Shown here: positions 55,943-64,000 of the stretch, piece after piece
Layout: every line of letters starts with the position of its first letter
How positions within the stretch are numbered: position 1 is the stretch's first letter
NCBI GenBank assembly: GCA_002211745.1
Contig: CP022114.1
Location: forward strand, 2,760,645 to 2,824,644
Source of the DNA: Kluyvera genomosp. 3
Lineage (GTDB): Bacteria; Pseudomonadota; Gammaproteobacteria; Enterobacterales; Enterobacteriaceae
Reading direction: 5' to 3'
Length of the DNA: 64,000 nucleotides
The notes under the pieces: model-generated
The model's database searches: none
The model's input: only the letters and a program-made list of their open reading frames with translations
What the model was told of the DNA's origin: nothing
Program-made: the position numbers and the translations under genes

Positions 55943-56844
55943 TCACTCCACGCCCTTGCATGGACGTTCAAGCGTTCGTAGAAATTTATTCAGGACCTCT
56001 GAGCGAATGATCCGATGACACACCAGGGTGAGTTCGCTCTCCTCCAGCCTGTCGATGATATCGACATAGACGACATTCTCCAGGCTGACCGCTCTCGCGG
56101 AAACGGGCAGCAACGCGATGCCGAAGCCGGCGGAAACCAGGCTAAGCACAGTGAGTACGTCGCTCGCATTCTGGATAACATGCGGCTGAAAACCCGCACT
56201 ATGACAGGCATCATAGAGATATTGCTCCAGGCCTACCCTTCGGGATCCCGCAAGGAAATCCACTTATCGTCTTTAACGGAAGCCAGCGTCAGCGCCGATG
56301 AGCCCGCCAGAGGATGCTGCTTGCCGATCGCCAACACCGTTTTTTCTGTCGTAAAAGCGCGGCGTTGCAGGTCTTCCGGCAGAACCGGAATCGGTGCGCG
56401 GATGATGGCCACATCCAGCTGGTTGCTCTGCACGGCGGTGTAGAGATTATGCACATTGCCCGTCATCATTGAAATTGATATAGCTGGCCACTGCGCGTGC
56501 AGTTGGCGCAGACAGGCTGGCAGCTTGCTATCGAGCATCACACTCGACACGCAGCCCAGATTCAGTACCCCCTGCTCGCCTCTGGCCGTCTGTCTGGCAT
56601 CAACAGCGGCCTGCTCGGCCATGGCGATGGCAATTCTGGCTTTCTTGAGAAATGCGGTGCCGGCAGGCGTCAACGTCAAACGGCGGTTTGCGCGACTAAA
56701 CAGCGTGACCCCTAAACGCTCCTCCAGGGTTTTAATCTGCTGACTCAGTGCCGGTTGCGCCATATTTAGCCGCTCTGCGGCTCGATGCATGTGGAGTTCT
56801 TCAGCCACCACAATGAAATTGCGCATCAGTCGAAATTGCATCAC
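55943..56844 (-). CDS. LysR-type regulator (frameshifted)
   Basis: 300 aa after repair. HTH at MHRAAERLNMAQPALSQQIKTLEERLG (about residues 18-44), substrate-binding domain from about 90 (LNLGCVSSVMLDSKLPACL...). Break near 56237 (DPEG|VGLEQYLYDAC). Divergent from ubiD, hence the likely regulator of the decarboxylase; aromatic acid response is an inference from that pairing. Confidence 0.88.
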
Positions 56845-56857
56845 TCACACCCAAAAA

Positions 56858-56879
56858 TTGATAATAAAATTCATATCAA
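56858..56879. promoter_or_regulatory. Putative LysR operator between lysR and ubiD
   Basis: Inverted repeat TTGATA-N10-TATCAA in the 110-bp divergent gap, compatible with a LysR-type recognition site. It lies 14 bp from the LysR start codon, fitting autoregulation. Confidence 0.5.
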
Positions 56880-56954
56880 AATAGCATAAATGATGCAATT
56901 GATGATCTGTCTCGTTCGAATAAAAATGGAGGTATTGATTAGCAGGAGCAAAAC

Positions 56955-58434
56955 ATGAAAAACCAGATTAACGATCTCAGAAGCGCTATCGCATTACTCC
57001 AGCGCCACGAGAGCCAGTATATTGAAACCGATCATCCCGTTGATCCCAATGCAGAACTGGCAGGTGTTTACCGTCATATTGGCGCAGGCGGTACGGTAAA
57101 ACGACCGACCCGCATTGGCCCTGCCATGATGTTCAATAACATTAAAGGCTACCCAAGCTCCCGCATTCTTGTCGGTATGCATGCCAGCCGGGAAAGAGCC
57201 GCGCTACTGTTAGGCTGTGAACCCGCAAAGCTCGCGCAGCACGTCGGCCAGGCGGTCAAAGCGCCGATTGCCCCCATCGTCGTTCCGGCCTCGCAGGCAC
57301 CCTGCCAGGAACAGGTGTTTTACGCAGACGATCCTGACTTCGATCTGCGTAAACTTCTCCCGGCCCCGACCAACACCCCATTGATGCAGGCCCGTTCTTC
57401 TGTCTTGGGCTGGTGCTGGCAAGCGATCCTGAAGATGCTTCACTGACCGACGTGACCATCCATCGTCTCTGTGTACAGGAGCGCGACGAGCTATCGATGT
57501 TTCTTGCTGCCGGTCGCCATATTGAAGTGTTCCGTCAAAAAGCAGAAGCTGCGGGCAAACCGCTGCCAGTGACCATCAATATGGGTCTGGATCCGGCTAT
57601 CTATATTGGCGCGTGTTTTGAAGCCCCTACCACGCCGTTTGGTTACAACGAGCTGGGCGTCGCTGGCGCATTACGCCAGCAGCCGGTGGAGCTGGTACAA
57701 GGCGTGGCGGTCCAGGAAAAGGCGATTGCCCGCGCGGAGATCATTATTGAAGGCGAGCTGCTGCCTGGCGTTCGCGTCAGAGAAGATCAGCATACCGATA
57801 GCGGACACGCTATGCCGGAGTTCCCCGGCTACTGTGGCGAAGCCAACCCTCGTTACCCGTTATTAAAGTGAAAGCGGTCACCATGCGTCACCAGGCGATT
57901 TTACAAACGCTAGTGGGGCCGGGTGAAGAGCACACCACGCTTGCCGGGCTGCCAACGGAAGCCAGCATTCGCAACGCCGTTGAAGAGGCAATTCCCGGCT
58001 TTCTGCAAAATGTGTACGCGCATACCGCCGGTGGCGGTAAATTCCTCGGTATTTTGCAGGTGAAAAAACGTCAACCGTCAGATGAAGGACGTCAGGGCCA
58101 GGCGGCACTCATTGCGTTAGCCACCTATTCCGAGCTTAAGAACATTATTCTCGTCGATGAAGACGTCGATATTTTCGACAGTGATGACATTCTCTGGGCC
58201 ATGACCACCCGAATGCAGGGTGATGTCAGCATCACAAATCTCCCAGGACTTCGCGGTCATCAGTTGGATCCGTCTCAAGCGCCGGATTACAGCCACTCCA
58301 TCCGCGCCAACGGCATCACCTGTAAGACCATATTTGACTGCACCGTTCCATGGGCGCTGAAGTCCCGGTTTGAACGCGCACCGTTTATGGATGTTGATCC
58401 CACACCCTGGGCACCTGATCTGTTCAATAAATAG
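56955..58434 (+). CDS. UbiD-family (prenyl-FMN) decarboxylase (frameshifted)
   Basis: 493 aa after repair. UbiD family: N-terminal HIGAGGTVKRPTRIGPAMMFNNIKG, middle TINMGLDPAIYIGACFEAP, and the catalytic Glu region ARAEIIIEGELLPG, ending VDPTPWAPDLF. Resembles the C subunit of hydroxyarylic acid decarboxylases (EcdC/ShdC/BsdC type), not ubiquinone-pathway UbiD. Breaks near 57379 and 57848. The usual partners (a UbiX/Pad flavin prenyltransferase and small D subunit) are absent next to it, so prenyl-FMN must come from elsewhere. Controlled probably by the divergent LysR. Confidence 0.88.
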
Positions 58435-58467
58435 CGGTGACTGCCGCGATGAAGTTTTAGCGTGAAA

Positions 58468-58494
58468 AAAACTGGCCATATACTGGCCAGTTTT
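58468..58494. terminator. Bidirectional terminator between ubiD and the autotransporter gene
   Basis: Eleven-bp stem AAAACTGGCCA / TGGCCAGTTTT, loop 5 nt, with A/T runs on both flanks, so it can terminate both convergent units. Confidence 0.85.
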
Positions 58495-58536
58495 ACCAAA
58501 GCGCGCGTCACGCTCTATTTCAGAAGCGACAACCGA

Positions 58537-61175
58537 TCAGAAACTGACGCGGATACCCGCCACGCCCTGAATGGGTTCTTCAACATGACTACCCTGACGA
58601 TAACTGACCTCACCGTACAGCGTTGTCCCTCTCGAGAGTTGCGCGGCTAGACCGCTGAGTATTTGCCGGATGTTCCATTCAGGTTGTTATCAAAACGGTT
58701 GATGCTATTAATCGTGGTGGTATTCGATTTGGCGAATTCCTGCTCCACGCTGGCACTGATATAAGGTGCGAATTGTGTTGAGCCAAAAGCAAACTGGGTT
58801 CCCAGACGAGCCCCGCCTCCGCCGTCAAAGAGCGCGCTTTGCCCGTCTCAGCCATCATGCCGTTAGACAGCGTGACGTTGGCATTGTTGATCTGTGTAGC
58901 AGTACTGCGAACAAAGGGTTCAATGGTCAATATATCCATTGGTTTAAAGGTATAGCCGCCTTCCAACGAAGTACTGATTCCATACTGGTGCCAGTTACCG
59001 CTGGTTGCGCCACCGTTAGTCATCCGGGCATTCAGGTTGCTTTCCAGACGGTTAGCTTTCACGACACCATCCACATAGAAGCCACTGTTATCATACCAGG
59101 TGGCATAAGCGCCGAGGCCGTAGCTGTCCATTTTACTCTTACCGCCTCTGGCGTGATTCACCCGGTTATCTGACAGCGTCATGTAGCCACCGGTGACCAG
59201 ATTGCCACGTGCGAACCCGGTAGTGATGTCAGCTCCCAGCTCAAAACCGTTCTGGTGAAGTTTGTATGCCGCATCATTGCTGTTATTAATTGCACTCTTA
59301 TTACCAAGATAGTGGCCCCAGACATTGGCCTCGCCATGTTTCAGTGCGCTATTCTGACTCATTCGGTATACACGCAGGCTCTCCAGTTCGGAGCGGATGA
59401 CATTCAGGCCAGCGGTAGCCATGCTAAGAACCGCATCTGTCGCTGGGTGGTCTGCGGAACCTCCCCGTTGCCATTTCCGCTGCCGCTGCCGTTGCCATTT
59501 CCGTTCCCGTTTTCGTTCCCATTTCCGTTTTCGTTGCCGTTTTCATTCCCATCACCATCACCGTCCCCTTCGCCGGTACAGCCAGATACCAGACATTCCC
59601 CGCAAGGCCATCTTTGTCCTGTTCACTATGTAACGTATACATGTAAGTACCGCCATCGACAGCCTGAATGATTCGGCCATCAGCCTGAACAAGACTGAAC
59701 TGTGCATCACCATTTTTTTCGTGAATAAGATTAACCGTCAGGTCCTTGTGGGAAGCGACCTCCCTCCCTGAGTCTACAACTGCAATCCCAAAGTTACCGG
59801 TGCCCTGTTCTATCGTGACGAAATTACCGTTAGCCTCAGCAACCGAGATATTAAAATAGAAATTACCGGTGCCGGATAACTCACCGATACTCAGACCAGC
59901 AAACTCACCATGACTATCGCGCAGGAAAGAAACCAGCCCTTCGTCCATAACGAGTTTGTCTACCCGAGCCACAGTTTGCATACTGGATTGCGGAGAAAGA
60001 TCGGTAATAGAAAGCGTCGCACCTTGCAGCGTCACATCTGTCGCGTGAGCCCCGCCTCCATCAGCATCTCACTATAACCACTGACAAACGTCTCACCGCT
60101 AGCCAACGAACCGGTTAACAAAGAGAACTGCCCACCCCTCACCTCGGTATGATGAGATTCACCGCCGCCATAGACAATAATATTGCCATCATGGATTTTT
60201 GTTCCATTCGCAATACCTCCGTCATGAATATATTGCCACGCTGTCGCCGCATACAAAGTGGTACCGTTAGCGGTACCACCATTGACATGCTGTTCTGAAT
60301 TGCCATTAAGCGTTGTATCGTTGGCGACTCCACCCTCAGAGATATATTGCCGTGCATAACTATTTTTATCCCCATACTCAGAGGGAAAAATCGATTGTAG
60401 ACCAGACAGTATTGTATTATTGGCTACACCACCATCATTGACATATTGCTCTGAGTATTCATACAGCATTGTATCATTGACTACACCACCAAAATTGACA
60501 TTTTGACGAGCATAATTAGGTGGAGTCCAGGCCAGCCCCCATCATTTTGATACCATATATTCTGATAACCGCTCAACTCTGTAAAATTAGCCACGCCACC
60601 TTCATTCACATTCTGATTAGCATGAGCATAATCATCCCAGTTATAATTATTTGGAATTATGTTAATGACAGTATGATTAGCCTCGCCGCCATTTACGTTT
60701 TGCTCACCGCCTCGACTTATACTGGTGTAATTCGCCTCGCCATTTTCTTTTATATTTTGAGTACCAGTAAGCCCAATATGCGTTTGATTAGAAACACCTT
60801 CCCCTCTACATTTTGAACACCGAAAGAATAATCATTAATTTGTGTGCCATTAGCCACGCCGCCTTTATAAATATTTTGGCTGCTACCAACTCGCGGTTGC
60901 ATAGGATCTTCAAGAGATGAAGGTGCCAATACTGTATCGTTTGCGACCCCACCTATATTAACATTCTGAACACCACCAGAAATCGGATCGCTGTAAACAA
61001 TAGTGCCATTAGCAATGCCTCCATTATTTACATTCTGAATTTCATTTACACCAACAACAAATTCATTCGTCTCATCACCATAATTGACTTCAAATGAGGC
61101 CATAACCGGTTGTGATGTTCCATATATGGCTAAAGACACCATTAAAGCTAATGGCGTGATTTTAATATTTTTCAT
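58537..61175 (-). CDS. AIDA-like autotransporter adhesin (type Va) (frameshifted)
   Basis: 881 aa after repair. Signal peptide MKNIKITPLALMVSLAIYGTSQPVMA (20 of these are hydrophobic/basic as expected). The passenger has about ten imperfect repeats of the form QNV..GG.AN.T.. (61070-60150), the AIDA/stalk type that forms a beta-helix. A beta-helix end region follows (MQTVARVDKLVMDEG; AVDGGTYMYTLHSEQ), then a Gly/Asn/Glu/Ser-rich linker (59460-59570) and a C-terminal beta-barrel (SELESLRVYRMSQN..., ending GVAGIRVSF with terminal Phe). Seven one-base losses (about 60802, 60538, 60052, 59566, 59441, 58812, 58651). Start at 61175 has RBS GGGGATAA. Probable surface adhesin or biofilm factor. Confidence 0.87.
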
Positions 61176-61205
61176 AATTATCCCCAACGGTATATTTATA
61201 GCAAT

Positions 61206-62009
61206 TCACTTCAAAAAGTTATTTAAAAAGTCGTGCATAGTAATCGCTCTGGAAAAATGATAGCCCTGGAAGTTTTCAATTCCCTTGTCCTGCAAAAGGG
61301 TCAACTGCTCATGAGTTTCAACTCCTTCGGCAATAACCTGCATTTGTAATTGGTGAGAAATCGTCTTGATGGCATCAATCACTGATGAATACACGAGTTT
61401 TCCATCACTGATCACCGTTAAACTCTTATCTATCTTCAGCATACAGAAACCGACATGCTCAACATATTTAAGGCATGAACTCCCACTACCAAAATCATCT
61501 ATTGCAAACCGAATGCCTTTTTGAACAAGTTCATCCATTGTATCCAGGGCAAATTCATCAAATTCCACGGTACCTCGTTCAATGATCTCCAGAACAAGGC
61601 CTGCACGTCCTTTAAAATGTTCACTAAAGTGGTGTATGGCTCTGACCACTTTGGCGACATTCAGTTGTTTTGCGCAAATGTTAAACGAGAAATAGAACCC
61701 TTCAGGTAGGCTCGCCATATGTCCCGTAAAATATACCTTTACCTTTTCCATCAATTCGCAGGTCACGTCATTAATGACTTTCGATGTCTCAAGCTCCTTC
61801 AGATATTTTCCGGGGAGATGATAAACACCGTCTTTTTTCACTCGCAGAAGAACTTCACACCCCACCAGCTCATGGTGCCGATAAATGGGTTGTATAAAAG
61901 GGACAAACTCACAGTTAAGAAGCTCTCTCTCCAGACACATTTTCTTCACTCGGGAAAGCATGCGGCAAACCAGCGATTCAGCTTTTTGTAGTACCTTTGT
62001 TTTCATCAT
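61206..62009 (-). CDS. EAL-domain c-di-GMP phosphodiesterase
   Basis: Intact, 267 aa from the start chosen. A single EAL domain with no sensory domain. The usual catalytic residues are all present: GCEVLLRV (E), SFNICAKQL (N), LVLEIIERG (E), FAIDDFGSGSS (DD), LKIDKSL (K), VIAEGVETHEQ (E), NFQGYHFSR (Q). Start ATG-ATG at 62009/62006 follows AGAGGAGT; an ATG at 62054 would add 15 residues. Lies 30 bp upstream of the autotransporter start on the same strand, so it may be co-transcribed with it. Resembles fimbria-linked EAL proteins such as MrkJ. Confidence 0.85.
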   Translation of the reverse strand: MMKTKVLQKAESLVCRMLSRVKKMCLERELLNCEFVPFIQPIYRHHELVGCEVLLRVKKDGVYHLPGKYLKELETSKVINDVTCELMEKVKVYFTGHMASLPEGFYFSFNICAKQLNVAKVVRAIHHFSEHFKGRAGLVLEIIERGTVEFDEFALDTMDELVQKGIRFAIDDFGSGSSCLKYVEHVGFCMLKIDKSLTVISDGKLVYSSVIDAIKTISHQLQMQVIAEGVETHEQLTLLQDKGIENFQGYHFSRAITMHDFLNNFLK

Positions 62010-62324
62010 CACCGGTTTACTCCTCTTGTCCGCGGACGATTCATCGGGCTTCATCCAGCTAAGCCTCTCTCTTCGTCGTTCAGAAACAGGCCTCTGGATT
62101 TGGGGTGAGAACAATCCTAGCCCCCCACCACAAAACCAGCAATTTGTATTGACAATTATCTGTTTTTCAATTTTTTATTCTCAAATACAAGAAAAATACA
62201 AACCAATAAACCTAATAAGTTGTGAGATCGGCCTTGTATGACATAATGGATGAGACTTAAAGAGTGGAGATACCTACCCGTTTTATACCTGTCGGTATCT
62301 TTCCCTTGTGATGCATGGAGAAGC
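62010..62324. promoter_or_regulatory. Divergent control region, EAL / ToxR-like genes
   Basis: 315 bp, AT-rich (for example 62140-62220). It holds the promoters of both divergent units. In-frame upstream codons exist on both strands (62054, 62114 on -; 62250 on +) but lack convincing RBSs. No recognised operator. Confidence 0.5.
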
Positions 62325-63134
62325 ATGATGGTGTACCAGATTGGCTCAGTCGTTATGTATCGAACCGATGATGGTGCAATGTGGCTCATCAAGGATGAAT
62401 CAACCCTCATCACGTTAACAGTGACGATGAACAGGTTGCTTTCGTACCTCCTTGCACGCCGAGGTCAGGTTATTTCTCGTGATGAAATACTGGAGAATGT
62501 CTGGGACTCTTATGGCCTGCGTTCCTCAAACAACACCCTGAATAAATATGTTTCTGAGATAAGAAAGCAGTTCGTTGCTTTTGGTCTGGAAGATGAGTGC
62601 ATCATCACCGTTCCAAGAATTGGATTCATGTTCAGCAGTGATATTGATGTGCAAAAAACGCAGGACCTTATTCCTGTCGCATCAGAAAGTCCCGTAACAC
62701 CTGCTGATGTTGCAACTACAGCAATCGCGAACCATAAAAAAATCAATTACGTGTATTCTGCATTAGTCATTATATTATCTCTTGCGGTTGTGTTAACCAG
62801 TACACTAATATATAAAAACACATCAACATCAGGCACCAGCAAAAATCACAGCGAGTTAAAAACATATTTTTTATTTGACTTCAAAGGTTGTTCCGTTTAT
62901 ACCACTCAAAAAAACTCAGCCGCGCTAACTGAGCTTAAAAAAGAGGTATTCATAAAAAAAATTGAAAGGGAAAACATCTCATGCCTATCCGGGACAACAT
63001 TCTTATACCAGGCGTCAGAGTCCTATCTTTATGGTAAAACGGGCCGAATTTTCATTAATCGCTGTACGACAAATAATACTGGCTTTATTTCATGTTTGAA
63101 TTATTACTGGAGTGGTTATGAACAAGAAAAATAG
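62325..63134 (+). CDS. ToxR/CadC-like membrane-bound winged-helix regulator
   Basis: 269 aa. N-terminal OmpR-type winged helix without receiver domain (LLSYLLARRGQVISRDEILENVWD; NTLNKYVSEIRKQF; IITVPRIGFMFS, residues about 35-105), one membrane segment (about 143-163, YSALVIILSLAVVLTSTLIY) and a periplasmic domain with four Cys (CSVYTT, SCLSGT, NRCTTN, SCLNYY) able to form disulfides. Start ATG at 62325 or 62328 behind GGAG. Architecture as in ToxR; size and partner also recall E. coli YqeI. Overlaps the next gene by 17 bp. Confidence 0.87.
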   Translation: MMVYQIGSVVMYRTDDGAMWLIKDESTLITLTVTMNRLLSYLLARRGQVISRDEILENVWDSYGLRSSNNTLNKYVSEIRKQFVAFGLEDECIITVPRIGFMFSSDIDVQKTQDLIPVASESPVTPADVATTAIANHKKINYVYSALVIILSLAVVLTSTLIYKNTSTSGTSKNHSELKTYFLFDFKGCSVYTTQKNSAALTELKKEVFIKKIERENISCLSGTTFLYQASESYLYGKTGRIFINRCTTNNTGFISCLNYYWSGYEQEK

Positions 63135-63606
63135 TCCGGTAATGTATTTCACCATTTTCGTCGCTGCTGCGTCGTTGTTGTTTTCCGGATATTTACTGTT
63201 TGTGCGTCAGTCGAGCAATAGCATGAATATCTACTGCTCAACGATATTACAATTGGCACAAAAAGAACCTGACCTCTCTGCCACCCTTGATCTCACATTC
63301 CGACTGCAACGAAACCATACCGGCCAAGTGGCTCTTAGCGGGAACATTCAAAAGGACGGCAGCTCTCAAGTCATATCACGCAGCATGTTATTCGACTACG
63401 AAATTGAAAACCCGGATGAAGTCTCATTCAAAAACATGCGATATGCCAAAAACCTGAAAGATACGGCAAGTGATGAGGATTTTAAGATGAATTTCTTCTA
63501 TGTTCCTGAGGGGCAAAAAAGAACAATAAAAATACATGCCATTCAGAACGCGTATCTTATTGAAAATGTCCACTCCCCTGTTTTTCTATGCGTTAATAAA
63601 CGTTAA
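63118..63606 (+). CDS. ToxS-like membrane-anchored partner protein (unknown family)
   Basis: 162 aa. Membrane segment near residues 10-28 (MYFTIFVAAASLLFSGYLLF), then a periplasmic domain with single Cys near each end (NIYCSTIL; VFLCVNKR) and a beta-rich core. It overlaps the ToxR-like gene by 17 bp, the layout of toxR-toxS and of yqeI-yqeJ, so it probably modulates the regulator's periplasmic domain. I do not recognise the family with certainty. Confidence 0.7.
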   Translation: MNKKNSPVMYFTIFVAAASLLFSGYLLFVRQSSNSMNIYCSTILQLAQKEPDLSATLDLTFRLQRNHTGQVALSGNIQKDGSSQVISRSMLFDYEIENPDEVSFKNMRYAKNLKDTASDEDFKMNFFYVPEGQKRTIKIHAIQNAYLIENVHSPVFLCVNKR

Positions 63607-63798
63607 TGCTTACTAAGGAGCGCGGGATTGACTTGTTTTTTATTACAACACGCTCTTCGAAAATGCCTTCAACAGTAGTGATTCATTGCAACAATACAGA
63701 ATTTAGGCTCATACGCTAAAGATGGCACAACTTGTGTCCATTACATTTGTACAATGTGAAAACCCACCGAAGTGGGTTTGTATCAATCTGATATTGCT
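63607..63798. other. AT-rich convergent intergenic region
   Basis: 192 bp between two convergent genes. Apart from the hairpin at 63759-63779 nothing is recognised. Confidence 0.5.
63759..63779 (-). terminator. Hairpin terminator for the LuxR-like gene
   Basis: Eight-bp stem AAACCCAC / GTGGGTTT with tetraloop (CGAA on +, TTCG on -). On the minus strand the right arm runs into TTTTC. It lies 20 bp past the stop of the right-edge gene. Confidence 0.65.
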
Positions 63799-64000
63799 TT
63801 ACCAGGTACTTAACTGCTTCCTTACGGACACCCTGACCTGATTGTTGATCTTCGCAAGCACAAAACTGGGATGATACTCGTACTTAAAAAACTGAAGTAC
63901 CTGAAGACGACTGCGCATATTTAGCATCTTAGCCAATCGATCGACTCGTTGATAAAACAACTTGGGCGTACACCAATTTCATTTGCTGCATCAATCATAG
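63799..64000 (-). CDS. LuxR-type HTH regulator, 3' end (partial, frameshifted)
   Basis: Only the last ~67 residues are in the window. Reading from the right edge: MIDAANEIGV, a probable one-base loss near 63970, then PKLFYQRVDRLAKMLNM and RSRLQVLQFFKYEYHPSF, ending at TAA 63799-63801. The pattern fits the C-terminal LuxR/GerE HTH of response-regulator-like proteins often found with fimbrial and c-di-GMP genes. Identification is tentative because the N-terminus is missing. Confidence 0.5.

Noticed and set aside
60150-61070. CRISPR array or tandem DNA repeat
   Set aside because: The repeated pattern is protein-level (QNV..GG.AN.T) with poorly conserved nucleotides and no constant spacers; it is the adhesin passenger.

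Overview
The window is chromosomal DNA from a member of the Enterobacteriaceae. Most genes are E. coli-type housekeeping genes in the order sapABCDF-fabI-yciW-rnb-pdeR-yciZ-yciT-osmB-yciH-pyrF-lapBA-pgpB-ribA, then acnA-yciX-ymiA-cysB-topA-yciN-sohB-yciK-btuR, then rluB-yciO-trpH-trpLEDCBA. This order and the near-identity to E. coli/Klebsiella proteins as I remember them point to a Klebsiella/Raoultella/Enterobacter-like organism; the genus cannot be fixed from sequence reading alone.

Three accessory segments interrupt or follow this backbone. (1) Between ribA and acnA (about 19.5-29.9 kb) lies a pectin/rhamnogalacturonan utilisation island: KdgM-type porin and RhiE-type rhamnogalacturonan lyase (plus strand), divergent from ogl-togB-GH105 (minus strand), an AraC-type regulator, and togMNA. 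Oligomers would enter by the porin, be cut in the periplasm, be imported by TogMNAB and be finished by Ogl and the GH105 hydrolase. A KdgR-type operator and a CRP site lie between togM and the regulator. (2) Between btuR and rluB lies an operon of a GPH-family sugar symporter, a GH3 beta-glycosidase and an AraC regulator, with a consensus CRP site upstream. (3) Beyond trpA come a RyhB-like small RNA gene with its own Fur box, a LysE-type exporter, a LysR regulator divergent from an orphan UbiD decarboxylase, an AIDA-like autotransporter with a Gly/Asn-rich linker, an EAL c-di-GMP phosphodiesterase, a ToxR/ToxS-like gene pair and the 3' end of a LuxR-like regulator. From about 60 kb this part is visibly AT-richer than the backbone.

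A dominating technical feature is that about 75 single-base losses break some 30 genes, including essential ones (fabI, ribA, topA). Almost all sit in G or C runs and all but one resolve as -1 events; restoring one base at each gives proteins of the E. coli length (for example AcnA 891, TopA 865, PdeR 661, RNase II 644, TrpD 531). They look like homopolymer undercalls in the assembly, not pseudogenes. I therefore annotate each such gene as one CDS spanning the breaks and give the break positions.

The observations most worth following are the trpA-linked RyhB paralog, the AraC regulator fused to a GH39-like domain that seems to lack both catalytic glutamates (upstream of sapA), the split pectin island with its KdgR/CRP control region, and the autotransporter/EAL/ToxRS-like surface module at the right end.
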